NCBI GenBank assembly: GCA_964413275.1
Contig: CAYPSO010000005.1
Coordinates: 13,181 to 77,180 of the forward strand
Source of the DNA: JAABRE01 sp964413275
Lineage (GTDB): Bacteria > Cyanobacteriota > Cyanobacteriia > Cyanobacteriales > JAABRE01
DNA: 64,000 nucleotides
Reading direction: 5' to 3'
The position numbers were made by a program, and so were the translations under genes. Positions 37,637-46,306 of this stretch are shown here, one piece after another; positions within the stretch are counted from its first letter, which is position 1; the number at the start of each line of letters is the position of its first letter. Under the pieces are notes generated by a model that was not told the DNA's origin, made no database searches, and worked only from the letters and a program-made list of their open reading frames with translations.

Positions 37637-39601
37637 TTATTTAATATTTTTATATTCAATTATAAATTCATCTGGATCGTCTTGGGGATTTTTTATTTTA
37701 ATAAATGGAATATTTTTATCTAACTGCTTAATAGCCATACGAAAATATAATTTGGGAATAAAGCGATCGTAAAAGATATTTTCTATTTTTGAATGAAGTT
37801 CTGTAATTTTAATTGGCGATTTAACTTCTACAATATCTACAATACTTTGTTGTAATTGTTTAATAGGAGGAGCATAGCCATTGACAACTTTAACTTTCTG
37901 TAAAATCGAACAATTATTTAACACTTGATACTGACAAACTAATTGTTTTAATTGTTTTAAAGTAATCGGCTCAAATTTAATTACTAAATCTCCAGATAAA
38001 GCCTCTTTTGCTAGTTTATAATAGGTTTCTAAATATTGTAAATCTTCAATGGTAGGGCGATAATGGGTATATTCTTGTGAATTAGGCTTAAAAATATCAC
38101 TATAAATATCAAAAGCTTTAGTACCTTTTGTTCCCACGCCACAGTTTCTAATTAAAAATAAACTTTTACAAAGATTTTTATTAATAGCTATGTCGCAATG
38201 ATTCATAAGAGTATGAAAAGATTTACCATTAGTTTTATTATTCCAAACTATTCCTTTTTTTATACCAGTAACTGAACATTGATAAGTAAAAGATTTACTA
38301 CTATTAACTCCGGGTAAAAATTTAGTATTAATATTTTGTACTTGTATCGCTTCAAAAGCATATCTTAACCTTTCAATGTATTCTTCATCGGAAAATTGAA
38401 GCAAATTATTTACTTTTTCCTGTACTTCAGTAAAGGTATCTTTCCACTTTTTTAAAAAATATATTGGAGGAGGAATAATTATTTCTTCTTTATTTTGAGT
38501 AGAAAGTTTCTCTATATATTCTTGAAATAATTTTCCACCTAAATTTAAAGCTTCACGAAGATTTATTCTCTCACCGGGGGCATTTTCTTCTAATTTACTC
38601 TGATGGAGAGGAGCAATGGGTGATTGTGGTTGAATATTACATTGAAAATGGAGAGGTTTTAAGCGATTAATCCATAATTTTTCTGCTTCTTCAAGAGTAA
38701 TATCTTCAAGAATAATTGTTTGATTAATGCGAGCTAAATCTGATTGAATCATTGTTTTTTTATAATCTTGCCAATTTTCTCTAACTGCACTAATTAAAAT
38801 TAAAAAGTTAATTACTCTTTCGTTGTGTAAAGTAGTATTAAAATTAAAAACACTGGAAAAAGCTCGCTCAATTTGGTCAAAACATAAAATAATTGGTTTA
38901 GTTGCATCAGCTATTCTGCCAAAATTATTTAAAATTCCCCGTGCAAATTTTTCATTATCTATAGATTTATTAATACCTAAAATACTTAAATCTTCTTCGT
39001 CTAAATCTTCTCCTGCTAACCATTCACAAGCTAATTCATAGTTATTTGTAGCTAATTCATAAAGGACTCCAAAAAACTTTTTCTCTTCATAAATACCAGA
39101 AGGATAAATACTTTTTAACTCTCTAATAAAAGCTCGTTTTTCTCCTAATAATTTTTGTAACCAATCAGGATTTTTAAATAAAGATAAACCTTTTAACCAT
39201 AATCGTAATTGAGATTCGTTTTCTCCTTGGGGAATTTGCATTAAACTGGCAATTGTGTATTGAAGAGTATGTCGCCAAAAATAAGTAGAGTTTTCTATGG
39301 GTTGAATATAAACAAAAAATGCTTGCTTGTTTAATTGTTGTTTTAAACGACCTAATAAATGACTTTTACCACATCCCGCATCACCTAGGAGTAAGATACT
39401 TTTGGTTAGATGTATTGGCTCTTTTTTGAGTAATTTTAATTGATTTTCAATAGTTTCGATGGCATCTTGATGAATAGAGTTGACATTTTCAATGGCTTGT
39501 TTTTCAAACCAAAAGTTACCATAGGTGAGATTATCAAAAGGATTAATAATTACTTCTTGTTTATTTTTTAAGTCACTTAAAATTTTGTCTAAGTTTGTCA
39601 T
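37637..39601 (-). CDS. Large P-loop ATPase of unknown role
   Basis: The 654-residue protein has a Walker A motif LLLGDAGCGKSHLLG near residue 72 and a Walker B-like IILCFDQIERAF near residue 242, then a sensor region and a segment NAPGERINLREALNLGG resembling Orc1/Cdc6- or STAND-type ATPases. The C-terminal 250 residues contain a compact alpha/beta stretch (DIAINKNLCKSLFLIRN) that could be a nuclease-like or effector domain, and a final winged-helix-like segment. I cannot name a family. It is transcribed after a winged-helix protein gene (30-nt gap), which suggests a two-component machine. Defence, recombination or replication control are all possible. Confidence 0.7.
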   Translation of the reverse strand: MTNLDKILSDLKNKQEVIINPFDNLTYGNFWFEKQAIENVNSIHQDAIETIENQLKLLKKEPIHLTKSILLLGDAGCGKSHLLGRLKQQLNKQAFFVYIQPIENSTYFWRHTLQYTIASLMQIPQGENESQLRLWLKGLSLFKNPDWLQKLLGEKRAFIRELKSIYPSGIYEEKKFFGVLYELATNNYELACEWLAGEDLDEEDLSILGINKSIDNEKFARGILNNFGRIADATKPIILCFDQIERAFSSVFNFNTTLHNERVINFLILISAVRENWQDYKKTMIQSDLARINQTIILEDITLEEAEKLWINRLKPLHFQCNIQPQSPIAPLHQSKLEENAPGERINLREALNLGGKLFQEYIEKLSTQNKEEIIIPPPIYFLKKWKDTFTEVQEKVNNLLQFSDEEYIERLRYAFEAIQVQNINTKFLPGVNSSKSFTYQCSVTGIKKGIVWNNKTNGKSFHTLMNHCDIAINKNLCKSLFLIRNCGVGTKGTKAFDIYSDIFKPNSQEYTHYRPTIEDLQYLETYYKLAKEALSGDLVIKFEPITLKQLKQLVCQYQVLNNCSILQKVKVVNGYAPPIKQLQQSIVDIVEVKSPIKITELHSKIENIFYDRFIPKLYFRMAIKQLDKNIPFIKIKNPQDDPDEFIIEYKNIK

Positions 39602-39631
39602 ATTTTTTAACCTGATTGAATTTTATTGTGA

Positions 39632-40492
39632 TTATTTAACTATTAAATAAAAAATAGAGCCACCAACTTGTTGAGGAATACCTGCGTTATATTCTTCAGA
39701 AGTATATTTTGAACCATCAACTAAACGACTCATAGATAATTTATTTTGTTTTTGTAAGCTATATAAAATGTTATCTAGTTCTTGTCTAGTTAGTATAGAC
39801 TTATATTTATTTCTTAGATGAAATATTGGTAAGTAATTATCAGTATTTAATTCTTGATCTAGTTTGATAATTGTTTCTAAAATTTCTCGCTCATTCGGCT
39901 GCGCTTGATTATTATCTGTTGTTAGTTTGTCATCGACAATAGTTGAGTGTTGATTAGATTTTGATTCTAATTTTATTTTTTCTCTAAAATATTTACGAAT
40001 AAAAATTAAATAATTATTCAGTAATTGTTTAGATAAATTAATATTACCTATTCCTTCAGTTAAAAATTCTTGAGCTAAAAATTCTTCTCCTTCTGAAGTT
40101 AGCCATATTTGTGTAATTTGTTTTTCGGCAATAATTATCAATTCTTTTTCTAATAATTTTCCTATTAATTCATTACGCTTGGATGCTGGTTTGAGGTTTA
40201 TTTCACTAGGCTTAACTACCGAAACAAAACAAGATTCTAACACCTTAACTTCTAAATCATTTAATTGCTCAATTATATTTTTCTTTTTAAGAAAATCTTT
40301 TCCATTATTTGTAATCTTTATTTTTAGGATTTGTTCTTCAATTTCAATATATTGGCGATTAAATAGCTGTTCGCATAAATTACGAGTAACGTTAACTGTA
40401 GTTTTATCATTTGGTTTAACTTCACTAATTTTACCTCGATAATTTTCCTTATTTAATAGCTTTAATAAGATTTTTAATTCTTTTATATCCAT
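39632..40492 (-). CDS. Multi-winged-helix protein partnered with the ATPase
   Basis: The 286-residue protein is basic and helical. At least two winged-helix-like units are visible in the first 150 residues (QLFNRQYIEIEEQILKIKIT and KLLEKELIIIAEKQITQIWLT, each ending in ITNNGKDFL or LTSEGEEFL). A third is at the C-terminus (ELDNILYSLQKQNKLSMSRL). The middle (180-215) is low-complexity and polar. DNA binding is likely but not shown. It precedes the ATPase gene by 30 nt in the same operon, and I infer a joint role. Confidence 0.68.
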   Translation of the reverse strand: MDIKELKILLKLLNKENYRGKISEVKPNDKTTVNVTRNLCEQLFNRQYIEIEEQILKIKITNNGKDFLKKKNIIEQLNDLEVKVLESCFVSVVKPSEINLKPASKRNELIGKLLEKELIIIAEKQITQIWLTSEGEEFLAQEFLTEGIGNINLSKQLLNNYLIFIRKYFREKIKLESKSNQHSTIVDDKLTTDNNQAQPNEREILETIIKLDQELNTDNYLPIFHLRNKYKSILTRQELDNILYSLQKQNKLSMSRLVDGSKYTSEEYNAGIPQQVGGSIFYLIVK

Positions 40493-40561
40493 ATTTTTCC
40501 TACATATTTATATAGCAATATTATTTTGGTTATAAACATATAAAAAGTAAAACAATCTACT

Positions 40562-41290
40562 TTATTTACGTTCACAAACTAGAATTGTTCCTTTTTCTCC
40601 CCAAGTAATCCTTAATTCTTCATCTAAATATAGAATTTCTAAACTACCTTGAGGCGATCGCTTCATTTCAAAAAATATTTTTCCTGTTTCTCGATCCATG
40701 CCTTGATTAGGAACTAAACCAAACATAAATTTTAAAAATAGAAAACTTAATTTATCTTTTAAACTTTGTTTTTCAACTATTTTTTGATTAGAAAAAATCT
40801 CTTGCCAAATTCTAATATCTGTATTCTCTTGAGGCTCTAAAGTACCTCCAGTAAATTTAACTTTGATATTATTATTTTCACCTGATTCACAAACTCCTAA
40901 ATTACGAACTATACCTTTAACTTGAGGATAATTATTATCTATAGTAGTAAATTCCACTACTATATCATGGGTACGTTGTTCTGTATGATTAATGGGAAAA
41001 ACTGGTTGATAAACTTGGTCTATTACTAATTTTAATCCCGTAGGTTTAAACATATTAAAAGCTAATCTTCCCAAGGTATAACTAAATTTACCATCTGCTA
41101 ATTTTTCACCTTGAGGAAAACTAGGTGCGCTAATTAATAACCAATTTCCATCTAATAATTTTTCCTTATATTTTGATGATTGAAAATCAGCTAATTGATT
41201 AATAACTTTCATGACAGCAGGATTTTTTGCATCACCATCATATTTTTTTAATACTTCTCTTAACTGAGTTTTAACTATTTGTTTATCCAT
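40562..41290 (-). CDS. PAP/fibrillin-family protein
   Basis: Members of the plastid-lipid-associated protein (fibrillin) family bind lipids or isoprenoid compounds at thylakoids and plastoglobules. The 242-residue protein has the usual start with a helical region, then LLDGNWLLISAPSFP near residue 45, which matches the conserved LxGxWxLxY/S motif. The C-terminal LEILYLDEELRITWGEKGTI closely follows the family ending. There is no signal peptide. The gene lies 8 nt after the dihydrouridine synthase gene, so the two are cotranscribed. The exact ligand is unknown. Confidence 0.85.
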   Translation of the reverse strand: MDKQIVKTQLREVLKKYDGDAKNPAVMKVINQLADFQSSKYKEKLLDGNWLLISAPSFPQGEKLADGKFSYTLGRLAFNMFKPTGLKLVIDQVYQPVFPINHTEQRTHDIVVEFTTIDNNYPQVKGIVRNLGVCESGENNNIKVKFTGGTLEPQENTDIRIWQEIFSNQKIVEKQSLKDKLSFLFLKFMFGLVPNQGMDRETGKIFFEMKRSPQGSLEILYLDEELRITWGEKGTILVCERK

Positions 41291-41298
41291 AATTATTG

Positions 41299-42309
41299 TT
41301 AATTATTTACTTGAATAATCGCTTCATCTAATAAATTTAATCCTTCTTCTAAGGTATTAACTTGAAACATTTTATCTCGTAATTCGGCAGCACCTGCAAA
41401 ACCTTTACAATACCAAGCCATTTGTTTGCGAGATTGGATAATTCCTTTAAAACCTTTATACAAAAATAAACCTTGTAAATGTTCTTTAGCGCATTCTAAA
41501 ATTTGCCCAGATGTAGGTTGAGATAATTTTTTTCCAGTTTTAAAAAAATGGTCAATTTCTCCTACTAAAAAAGGATAACCTAAAGTGCCTCGACTGCACA
41601 TTACGCCATCTGCATTAGTTATTTCTAAACATTTTATTGCTGCATCTACAGAAAAAATATCACCATTAGCAATCACTGGAATAGTGAGAATTTCCTTAAC
41701 TTTAGCAATCCATTCCCAATTTGCCAAACCATTGTATCCTTGTGCGCGGGTACGTCCATGCAAAGTTAGCATCGCAGCCCCCGCATTTTGCATTCTTTTA
41801 GCAAAATCAAGAATATTTATTTCACTTTCATCCCAACCAAGGCGAGTTTTAACAGTGACAGGCACTTCTACCGATTGCACCACTTTTTTAACGATTGCTT
41901 CGGCAACTTCTGGCTGTCTTAAAAGGGAGCTTCCCCCACCTTTTTTAGTAATTTTATTCACCGGGCAACCCATATTAATATCTACGGTTTTTGCCCCTTC
42001 TAAAACTGCTTTTAAGGCTGCTTCTCCCATAAAATCAGGGCGACAATCAAATAATTGAATACTTATGGGTTGTTCATTGGGTGCAATTTCCATAATTCTG
42101 GGAATTTCTTGGAGATGGTGAATTTCCTTAGCACTTACCATTTCTGTATAAAGCATAGATTCTGGGGCATATTTACGTACTAAACGGCGAAAGACTAAAT
42201 CTGTTACACCGGATAGGGGCGATTGTAAAACTCGACTATTAATTTCAACTGAACCAATTTTTAAAGGTTGAGATAATTTCTTTTTTAATTGAGAAGATAA
42301 ACTAGGCAT
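41299..42309 (-). CDS. tRNA-dihydrouridine synthase, DusB-like
   Basis: The enzyme reduces uridine to dihydrouridine in the D-loop of tRNA with FMN and NADPH. The 336-residue TIM-barrel protein has LQSPLSGVTDLVFRRLVRK at the N-terminus, the catalytic cysteine in DINMGCPVNKITKKGGGS near residue 113, FMN-contacting VKTRLGWD, LTLHGRTRAQGY and VIANGDIFS. These fit DusB better than DusA or DusC. It heads a run of five genes on the minus strand. Confidence 0.92.
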   Translation of the reverse strand: MPSLSSQLKKKLSQPLKIGSVEINSRVLQSPLSGVTDLVFRRLVRKYAPESMLYTEMVSAKEIHHLQEIPRIMEIAPNEQPISIQLFDCRPDFMGEAALKAVLEGAKTVDINMGCPVNKITKKGGGSSLLRQPEVAEAIVKKVVQSVEVPVTVKTRLGWDESEINILDFAKRMQNAGAAMLTLHGRTRAQGYNGLANWEWIAKVKEILTIPVIANGDIFSVDAAIKCLEITNADGVMCSRGTLGYPFLVGEIDHFFKTGKKLSQPTSGQILECAKEHLQGLFLYKGFKGIIQSRKQMAWYCKGFAGAAELRDKMFQVNTLEEGLNLLDEAIIQVNN

Positions 42310-42435
42310 ATTATTTTAAATAGATTTTTTCTCATTATTTATTTTAATTCTTTTATTAAAATTTTATAAATTTATTAGTTTCACAGAAAAATAATTATAA
42401 AATAGTAGTCAATTAAAGTAACAAAAATATTTTTT

Positions 42436-42876
42436 ATGAGTACATCAGAATCTAAACTTTCCAAATTAGAAAATTACCATCAGCAACTAATTGATAAATT
42501 TAATTTAAAAAATACAGAATTAATCTTGTCTGATAATTTTAGAATGTCAGAAGTTCTTAGGGATTTTTTAGCCCCAGAATTAGATGATGAAAATGATAGT
42601 AATTTAATTGATTTTTATATTAAATTAGGTATAATTGGTTGGAATACATCTTTTTATAGTAAAAAAGAACAAAGACAAATTATTGATGAAATGATTAATG
42701 ATTTAGAACTAAATCGCAAAGCTGGTGAAGGAGCTCAAGAATTAATTAGTTTTTTACAGAAATTAATTATTAGGCGTAAACGCTATTTTTCTGCTTTTAA
42801 AATAATTATTCTCGATTATGAACTAGAAGAAAAAATAGATCAGTTTAATTTGCGTGTTTTTTCTGCACCAATATAA
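42436..42876 (+). CDS. Hypothetical protein, 146 residues
   Basis: I do not recognise a characterised family. The soluble product is acidic in its first half (LAPELDDENDSNLIDFYIKLG) and basic in the second (KLIIRRKRYFSAFKI). It shows mostly helix and has no cysteines. It diverges from dus over 126 nt and its stop lies 45 nt before a long heptamer array. Its intact length and typical composition favour a real gene. Confidence 0.65.
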   Translation: MSTSESKLSKLENYHQQLIDKFNLKNTELILSDNFRMSEVLRDFLAPELDDENDSNLIDFYIKLGIIGWNTSFYSKKEQRQIIDEMINDLELNRKAGEGAQELISFLQKLIIRRKRYFSAFKIIILDYELEEKIDQFNLRVFSAPI

Positions 42877-42920
42877 GATTAGTCAGTAGTTATTACTCAG
42901 GAGGAAGAGGGGGAAGAGAA

Positions 42921-43335
42921 AGGTAGGAGGTAAGAGGTAAGAGGTAAGAGGTAGGAGGTAAGAGGTAAGAGGTAAGAGGTAGGAGGTAANNNNNNNNNNN
43001 NNNNNNNNNNNNNNNNNNNNNNNNNNNNNNNNNNNNNNNNNNNNNNNNNNNNNNNNNNNNNNNNNNNNNNNNNNNNNNNNNNNNNNNNNAGGTAAGAGGT
43101 AAGAGGTAGGAGGTAAGAGGTAAGAGGTAAGAGGTAGGAGGTAAGAGGTAGGAGGTAAGAGGTAAGAGGTAAGAGGTAAGAGGTAGGAGGTAAGAGGTAA
43201 TAGGTAGGAGGTAGGAGGTAAGAGGTAAGAGGTAAGAGGTAGGAGGTAATAGGTAATAGGTAAGAGGTAGGAGGTAATCGCTAATCGCTAATCGCTAATT
43301 GCTAACTGCTAACTGCTAATTGCTAACTGCTAACT
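42921..43335. repeat. Left heptanucleotide array (AGGTAAG/AGGTAGG, then TCGCTAA)
   Basis: From 42921 to about 43277, units AGGTAAG and AGGTAGG are repeated with little else, interrupted by a 100-N gap. From 43278 to 43335 the units become TCGCTAA, TTGCTAA and CTGCTAA. These match the short tandemly repeated repetitive (STRR) sequences of cyanobacteria. Just before the array, 42898-42920 reads AGGAGGAAGAG..., which matches the reverse complement of the sdhB 3' end at 46300-46325. The argF stop codon lies inside the last units. Confidence 0.9.
42990..43089. other. Assembly gap of 100 N
   Basis: Exactly 100 undetermined bases sit inside the AGGTAAG array. The round number suggests an arbitrary placeholder, so the true array length is unknown. 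Confidence 0.95.
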
Positions 43336-44253
43336 AACTGCCCCTAATAAACTAGCCATTAAAGCTTTTTGGGCGTGCATTCTATTTTCTGCTTCATCCC
43401 ATACTTTAGATTGTTTTCCTTCTATTACTGAATCAGTAATTTCCTCTCCTCTATGGGCAGGTAAGCAGTGCAAGACGATAGCTTCTGCATCAGCATGGCT
43501 TAATAATTTGTCATTGATTTGATATGGCTCAAAAATAGGAATCCTTGACTGTGCTAAATCTTCTTGCCCCATACTAGCCCAAACATCTGTATAAAGGATT
43601 TGTGCACCTTTAACAGCTTCAATTGGCTCAGTTGTAATCATGATTTTAGCATTTTGAGTAGCCAGTTTTTCTGCTTGTTCAACAATTTGAGGATTTGGTT
43701 GATAATCTTTTGGGGTGGCGATATTAACATTCATCCCCATTTGTACGCCACCTAATAATAAAGAATGAGCAACATTATTGCCGTCTCCTAAATAAGTTAA
43801 GGTCAGTCCAGATAGCTTACCAAAAGTTTCTTGAATAGTTAACAAATCTGCTAAAATTTGACAGGGATGCTCTAAATCTGTGAGGGCATTAATAATAGGA
43901 ATATCTGAATAATCAGCAAAAGTTTCTAAATCTTTTTGTTCAAAAGTACGAATAGCTAAAATATCTAAATAACGATTTAATACTCTGGCTGTATCTATTA
44001 ATGGCTCACCTCTGCCCACTTGGGTACGACTAGGATTAAGATCGATGACTTGGCCACCTAATTGATACATCGCTACACTAAAAGAAACTCTAGTACGAGT
44101 AGATGCTTTATAAAATAATAGTCCTAAGACCTTATTACAGGTAATTGATAATTCTTGTTTTTTTAAGGCTGAGGCTAATGTTAATAATTCTTTAATTTCT
44201 TGACTATTTAAGTCTGCTATGCTAAGTAAATCTCTTCCTTTTAAATTACTCAT
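43330..44253 (-). CDS. argF: Ornithine carbamoyltransferase
   Basis: ArgF makes citrulline from ornithine and carbamoyl phosphate in arginine synthesis. The 307-residue protein carries the carbamoyl-phosphate motif STRTRVSF, HPCQILADLLTI, the ornithine-binding DVWASMGQE region and HCLPAHRGEE. I chose the ATG at 44253, preceded by GGGGAA at a good spacing; a start five codons earlier is possible. The last codons (GAVS) and stop are provided by TTAGCRR heptamer repeat. The gene lies between two mirror-image repeat arrays. Confidence 0.96.
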   Translation of the reverse strand: MSNLKGRDLLSIADLNSQEIKELLTLASALKKQELSITCNKVLGLLFYKASTRTRVSFSVAMYQLGGQVIDLNPSRTQVGRGEPLIDTARVLNRYLDILAIRTFEQKDLETFADYSDIPIINALTDLEHPCQILADLLTIQETFGKLSGLTLTYLGDGNNVAHSLLLGGVQMGMNVNIATPKDYQPNPQIVEQAEKLATQNAKIMITTEPIEAVKGAQILYTDVWASMGQEDLAQSRIPIFEPYQINDKLLSHADAEAIVLHCLPAHRGEEITDSVIEGKQSKVWDEAENRMHAQKALMASLLGAVS

Positions 44254-44375
44254 AACTATATTCCCCAAATATTAAAAAGTGAAAGTATAATTATATCTAT
44301 TTGTTTGATTTTGTCTTTGATCTCTTTTCAGATTTATTAAAATTTACTAACAAATGATTTATTAACTTGATTACT

Positions 44376-45986
44376 ATGCGCTCTATCCCTAAGACATTAT
44401 CTCTGAGTTTATTTCTCAGTAAACTGACGATTATTGCTTGTTCTATGGGCATTAATTTTAAAAGTTTCCCTGTTATTGCCGCCGAAAAAATTATTTTACA
44501 ATATGGCCAGTTGGAATTTACTCTTGCAGTGAAAAGTCTGGAAACCTATACAAAAACAGGTAAAATTGAGAGAGACTTAGCTAATTATACTAAAGATTTA
44601 ACAGAAGAACAATTAAAAAAATTACAAACTGTTTTACAAACTAAGAGTGATTTAGATTCTGTTACTTTAGCTAATTTTCTTAAAACTCCCCAAGGAGAAA
44701 TTATTCTTAAAAAATTAGGAGAAGTTATTAAAACTAATACTCGCAGAAATGGCTTTTATGGGATACGATCTGCTTTGATTTTAGCAGCAATCGATGAAGA
44801 AGGCCTCACGCCCCTCAACATTCTCAAAAAATTCCCTACTTCTGAAATTAGAATTTCTTCCCAAGAAGGTTTAGAAATTTTCAATTTAGTTACCAATACC
44901 ATTAATGATACCAATAAAGCGATCGCTTCAATTGAATCACAGGCTCAATCAGAAATTCAGCAAGAAGAAACACTTCTTTATGCCCTTAATACCGATTTGC
45001 GTGAAAAAGGAAATGTTAATTTTTTTAAACAAAGCTTAAACTTGAAAGACAAAAAACGCGATCGCCTTGTACCAGTAGATTTATATCAACCTGAAACCAA
45101 AAAAGCTCCCTTAGTCGTCATATCTCACGGTTTAGGCTCCGATCGCACCACGTTTGCCTATTTAGCCAAACATTTAGCCTCATGGGGTTTTGCCGTTGCG
45201 GTGGTAGAGCATCCGGGTAGTAACTCAGAACAAGTTAAGGCCTTATTAAATGGTTTAGGTAATAAGGCAATACCTCCCCAAGAAATGATAGATCGACCTT
45301 TAGACATAAAATTTGTCCTAGATGAATTAGAGGATCTTTACAATCAGGAAATTAATACCAAACAAGTCGGTGTTATCGGACAATCTTTTGGGGCTTATAC
45401 CAGTTTAGCCTTAGCTGGTGCTAAATTAAATTGGGATAAATTAAAGAAAAATTGTCAAATTGATAATAATAAAAACTTTAACGGCTCTTTATTGTTACAG
45501 TGTATAGTTTTAAAACTGCCAGAACAGGAATATGACTTAAAGGATGAGAGGATAGTCGGGGCAATTGCGATTAACCCTTTAACTAGCTCTATTTTTGGTG
45601 AAGATAATTTGAGTAAAATCAAGATTCCAGTAATGATTATGTCTGGGAGTAACGACACAGTAACACCCGCATTACCAGAACAAATCATACCTTTTACCTG
45701 GCTAACTAATCCTGATAAATATTTGGTATTGATGGAAGGAGGAACTCATTTTTCTACCTTACACGAATCTTCCGGCAGTATTCCAGTTCCTGCCGATGTT
45801 ATTGGGCCAAATCCCCAAATAGGTCAAGAATATGTTAAAGCTTTGAGTTTAGCTTTTTTTCAGACATATATAGTCAAAAATTCTAGCTATCAAGAATATC
45901 TTAAAGCTAACTATGCTGAATTTCTCAGTCAACCTTCCATACCTTTAAACCTAGTTACCTCTCTGAAAAAAGATGTTAGCAATTAG
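44376..45986 (+). CDS. Secreted alpha/beta hydrolase with DUF1400-type N-terminal domain
   Basis: The 536-residue protein starts with a signal peptide (residues about 1-35). A helical domain (about 35-190) of the DUF1400 kind follows, then an alpha/beta hydrolase domain. The latter shows the oxyanion region PLVVISHGLGSDRTTF, nucleophile elbow GQSFGAYTSLALAG near residue 335, an acid segment MSGSNDTVTP and the His region GGTHFSTLHE. Such proteins resemble PAF-acetylhydrolase-like lipases, and the substrate is unknown. The ATG at 44376 gives the signal peptide; an in-frame TTG lies nine bases upstream. The final Ser-Asn codons and the TAG come from the heptamer array that follows. Confidence 0.82.
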   Translation: MRSIPKTLSLSLFLSKLTIIACSMGINFKSFPVIAAEKIILQYGQLEFTLAVKSLETYTKTGKIERDLANYTKDLTEEQLKKLQTVLQTKSDLDSVTLANFLKTPQGEIILKKLGEVIKTNTRRNGFYGIRSALILAAIDEEGLTPLNILKKFPTSEIRISSQEGLEIFNLVTNTINDTNKAIASIESQAQSEIQQEETLLYALNTDLREKGNVNFFKQSLNLKDKKRDRLVPVDLYQPETKKAPLVVISHGLGSDRTTFAYLAKHLASWGFAVAVVEHPGSNSEQVKALLNGLGNKAIPPQEMIDRPLDIKFVLDELEDLYNQEINTKQVGVIGQSFGAYTSLALAGAKLNWDKLKKNCQIDNNKNFNGSLLLQCIVLKLPEQEYDLKDERIVGAIAINPLTSSIFGEDNLSKIKIPVMIMSGSNDTVTPALPEQIIPFTWLTNPDKYLVLMEGGTHFSTLHESSGSIPVPADVIGPNPQIGQEYVKALSLAFFQTYIVKNSSYQEYLKANYAEFLSQPSIPLNLVTSLKKDVSN

Positions 45987-46306
45987 CAATTAGCGGTTAG
46001 CGGTTAGCGGTTAGCGATTAGCGATTAGCGATTAGCGATTAGCAATTAGCGATTACCGGTTAGCAATTAGCGATTAGCGATTAGCAATTAGCGATTACCG
46101 GTTAGCGATTAGCGGTTAGCGATTAGCGGTTAGCGATTAGCGGTTAGCGATTAGCGGTTAGCGGTTAGCGATTAGCGGTTAGCGATTAGCGATTAGCGAT
46201 TAGCGGTTAGCGATTAGCGGTTAGCGGTTAGCGGTTAGCGATTAGCAATTAGCGGTTAGCGATTACCTATTACCTTTTACCTCTTACCTTTTACCTCTTA
46301 CTTCTC
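45975..46306. repeat. Right heptanucleotide array (TTAGCGA/TTAGCGG, then TTACCTC)
   Basis: About 40 units of TTAGCGG, TTAGCGA and TTAGCAA run from 45975 to about 46266. They are followed by TTACCTT/TTACCTC units to about 46306, the reverse complement of the left array's AGGTAAG. The order is the mirror image of the left array. The array overlaps the 3' ends of the hydrolase gene (plus strand) and of sdhB (minus strand). Confidence 0.9.

Noticed and set aside
42921..43335. CRISPR array
   Set aside because: The units are 7 bp without spacers, unlike CRISPR repeats, and there are no cas genes.
45975..46306. CRISPR array or minisatellite gene
   Set aside because: Tandem 7-bp units only, with stops in all frames, so no array and no protein.
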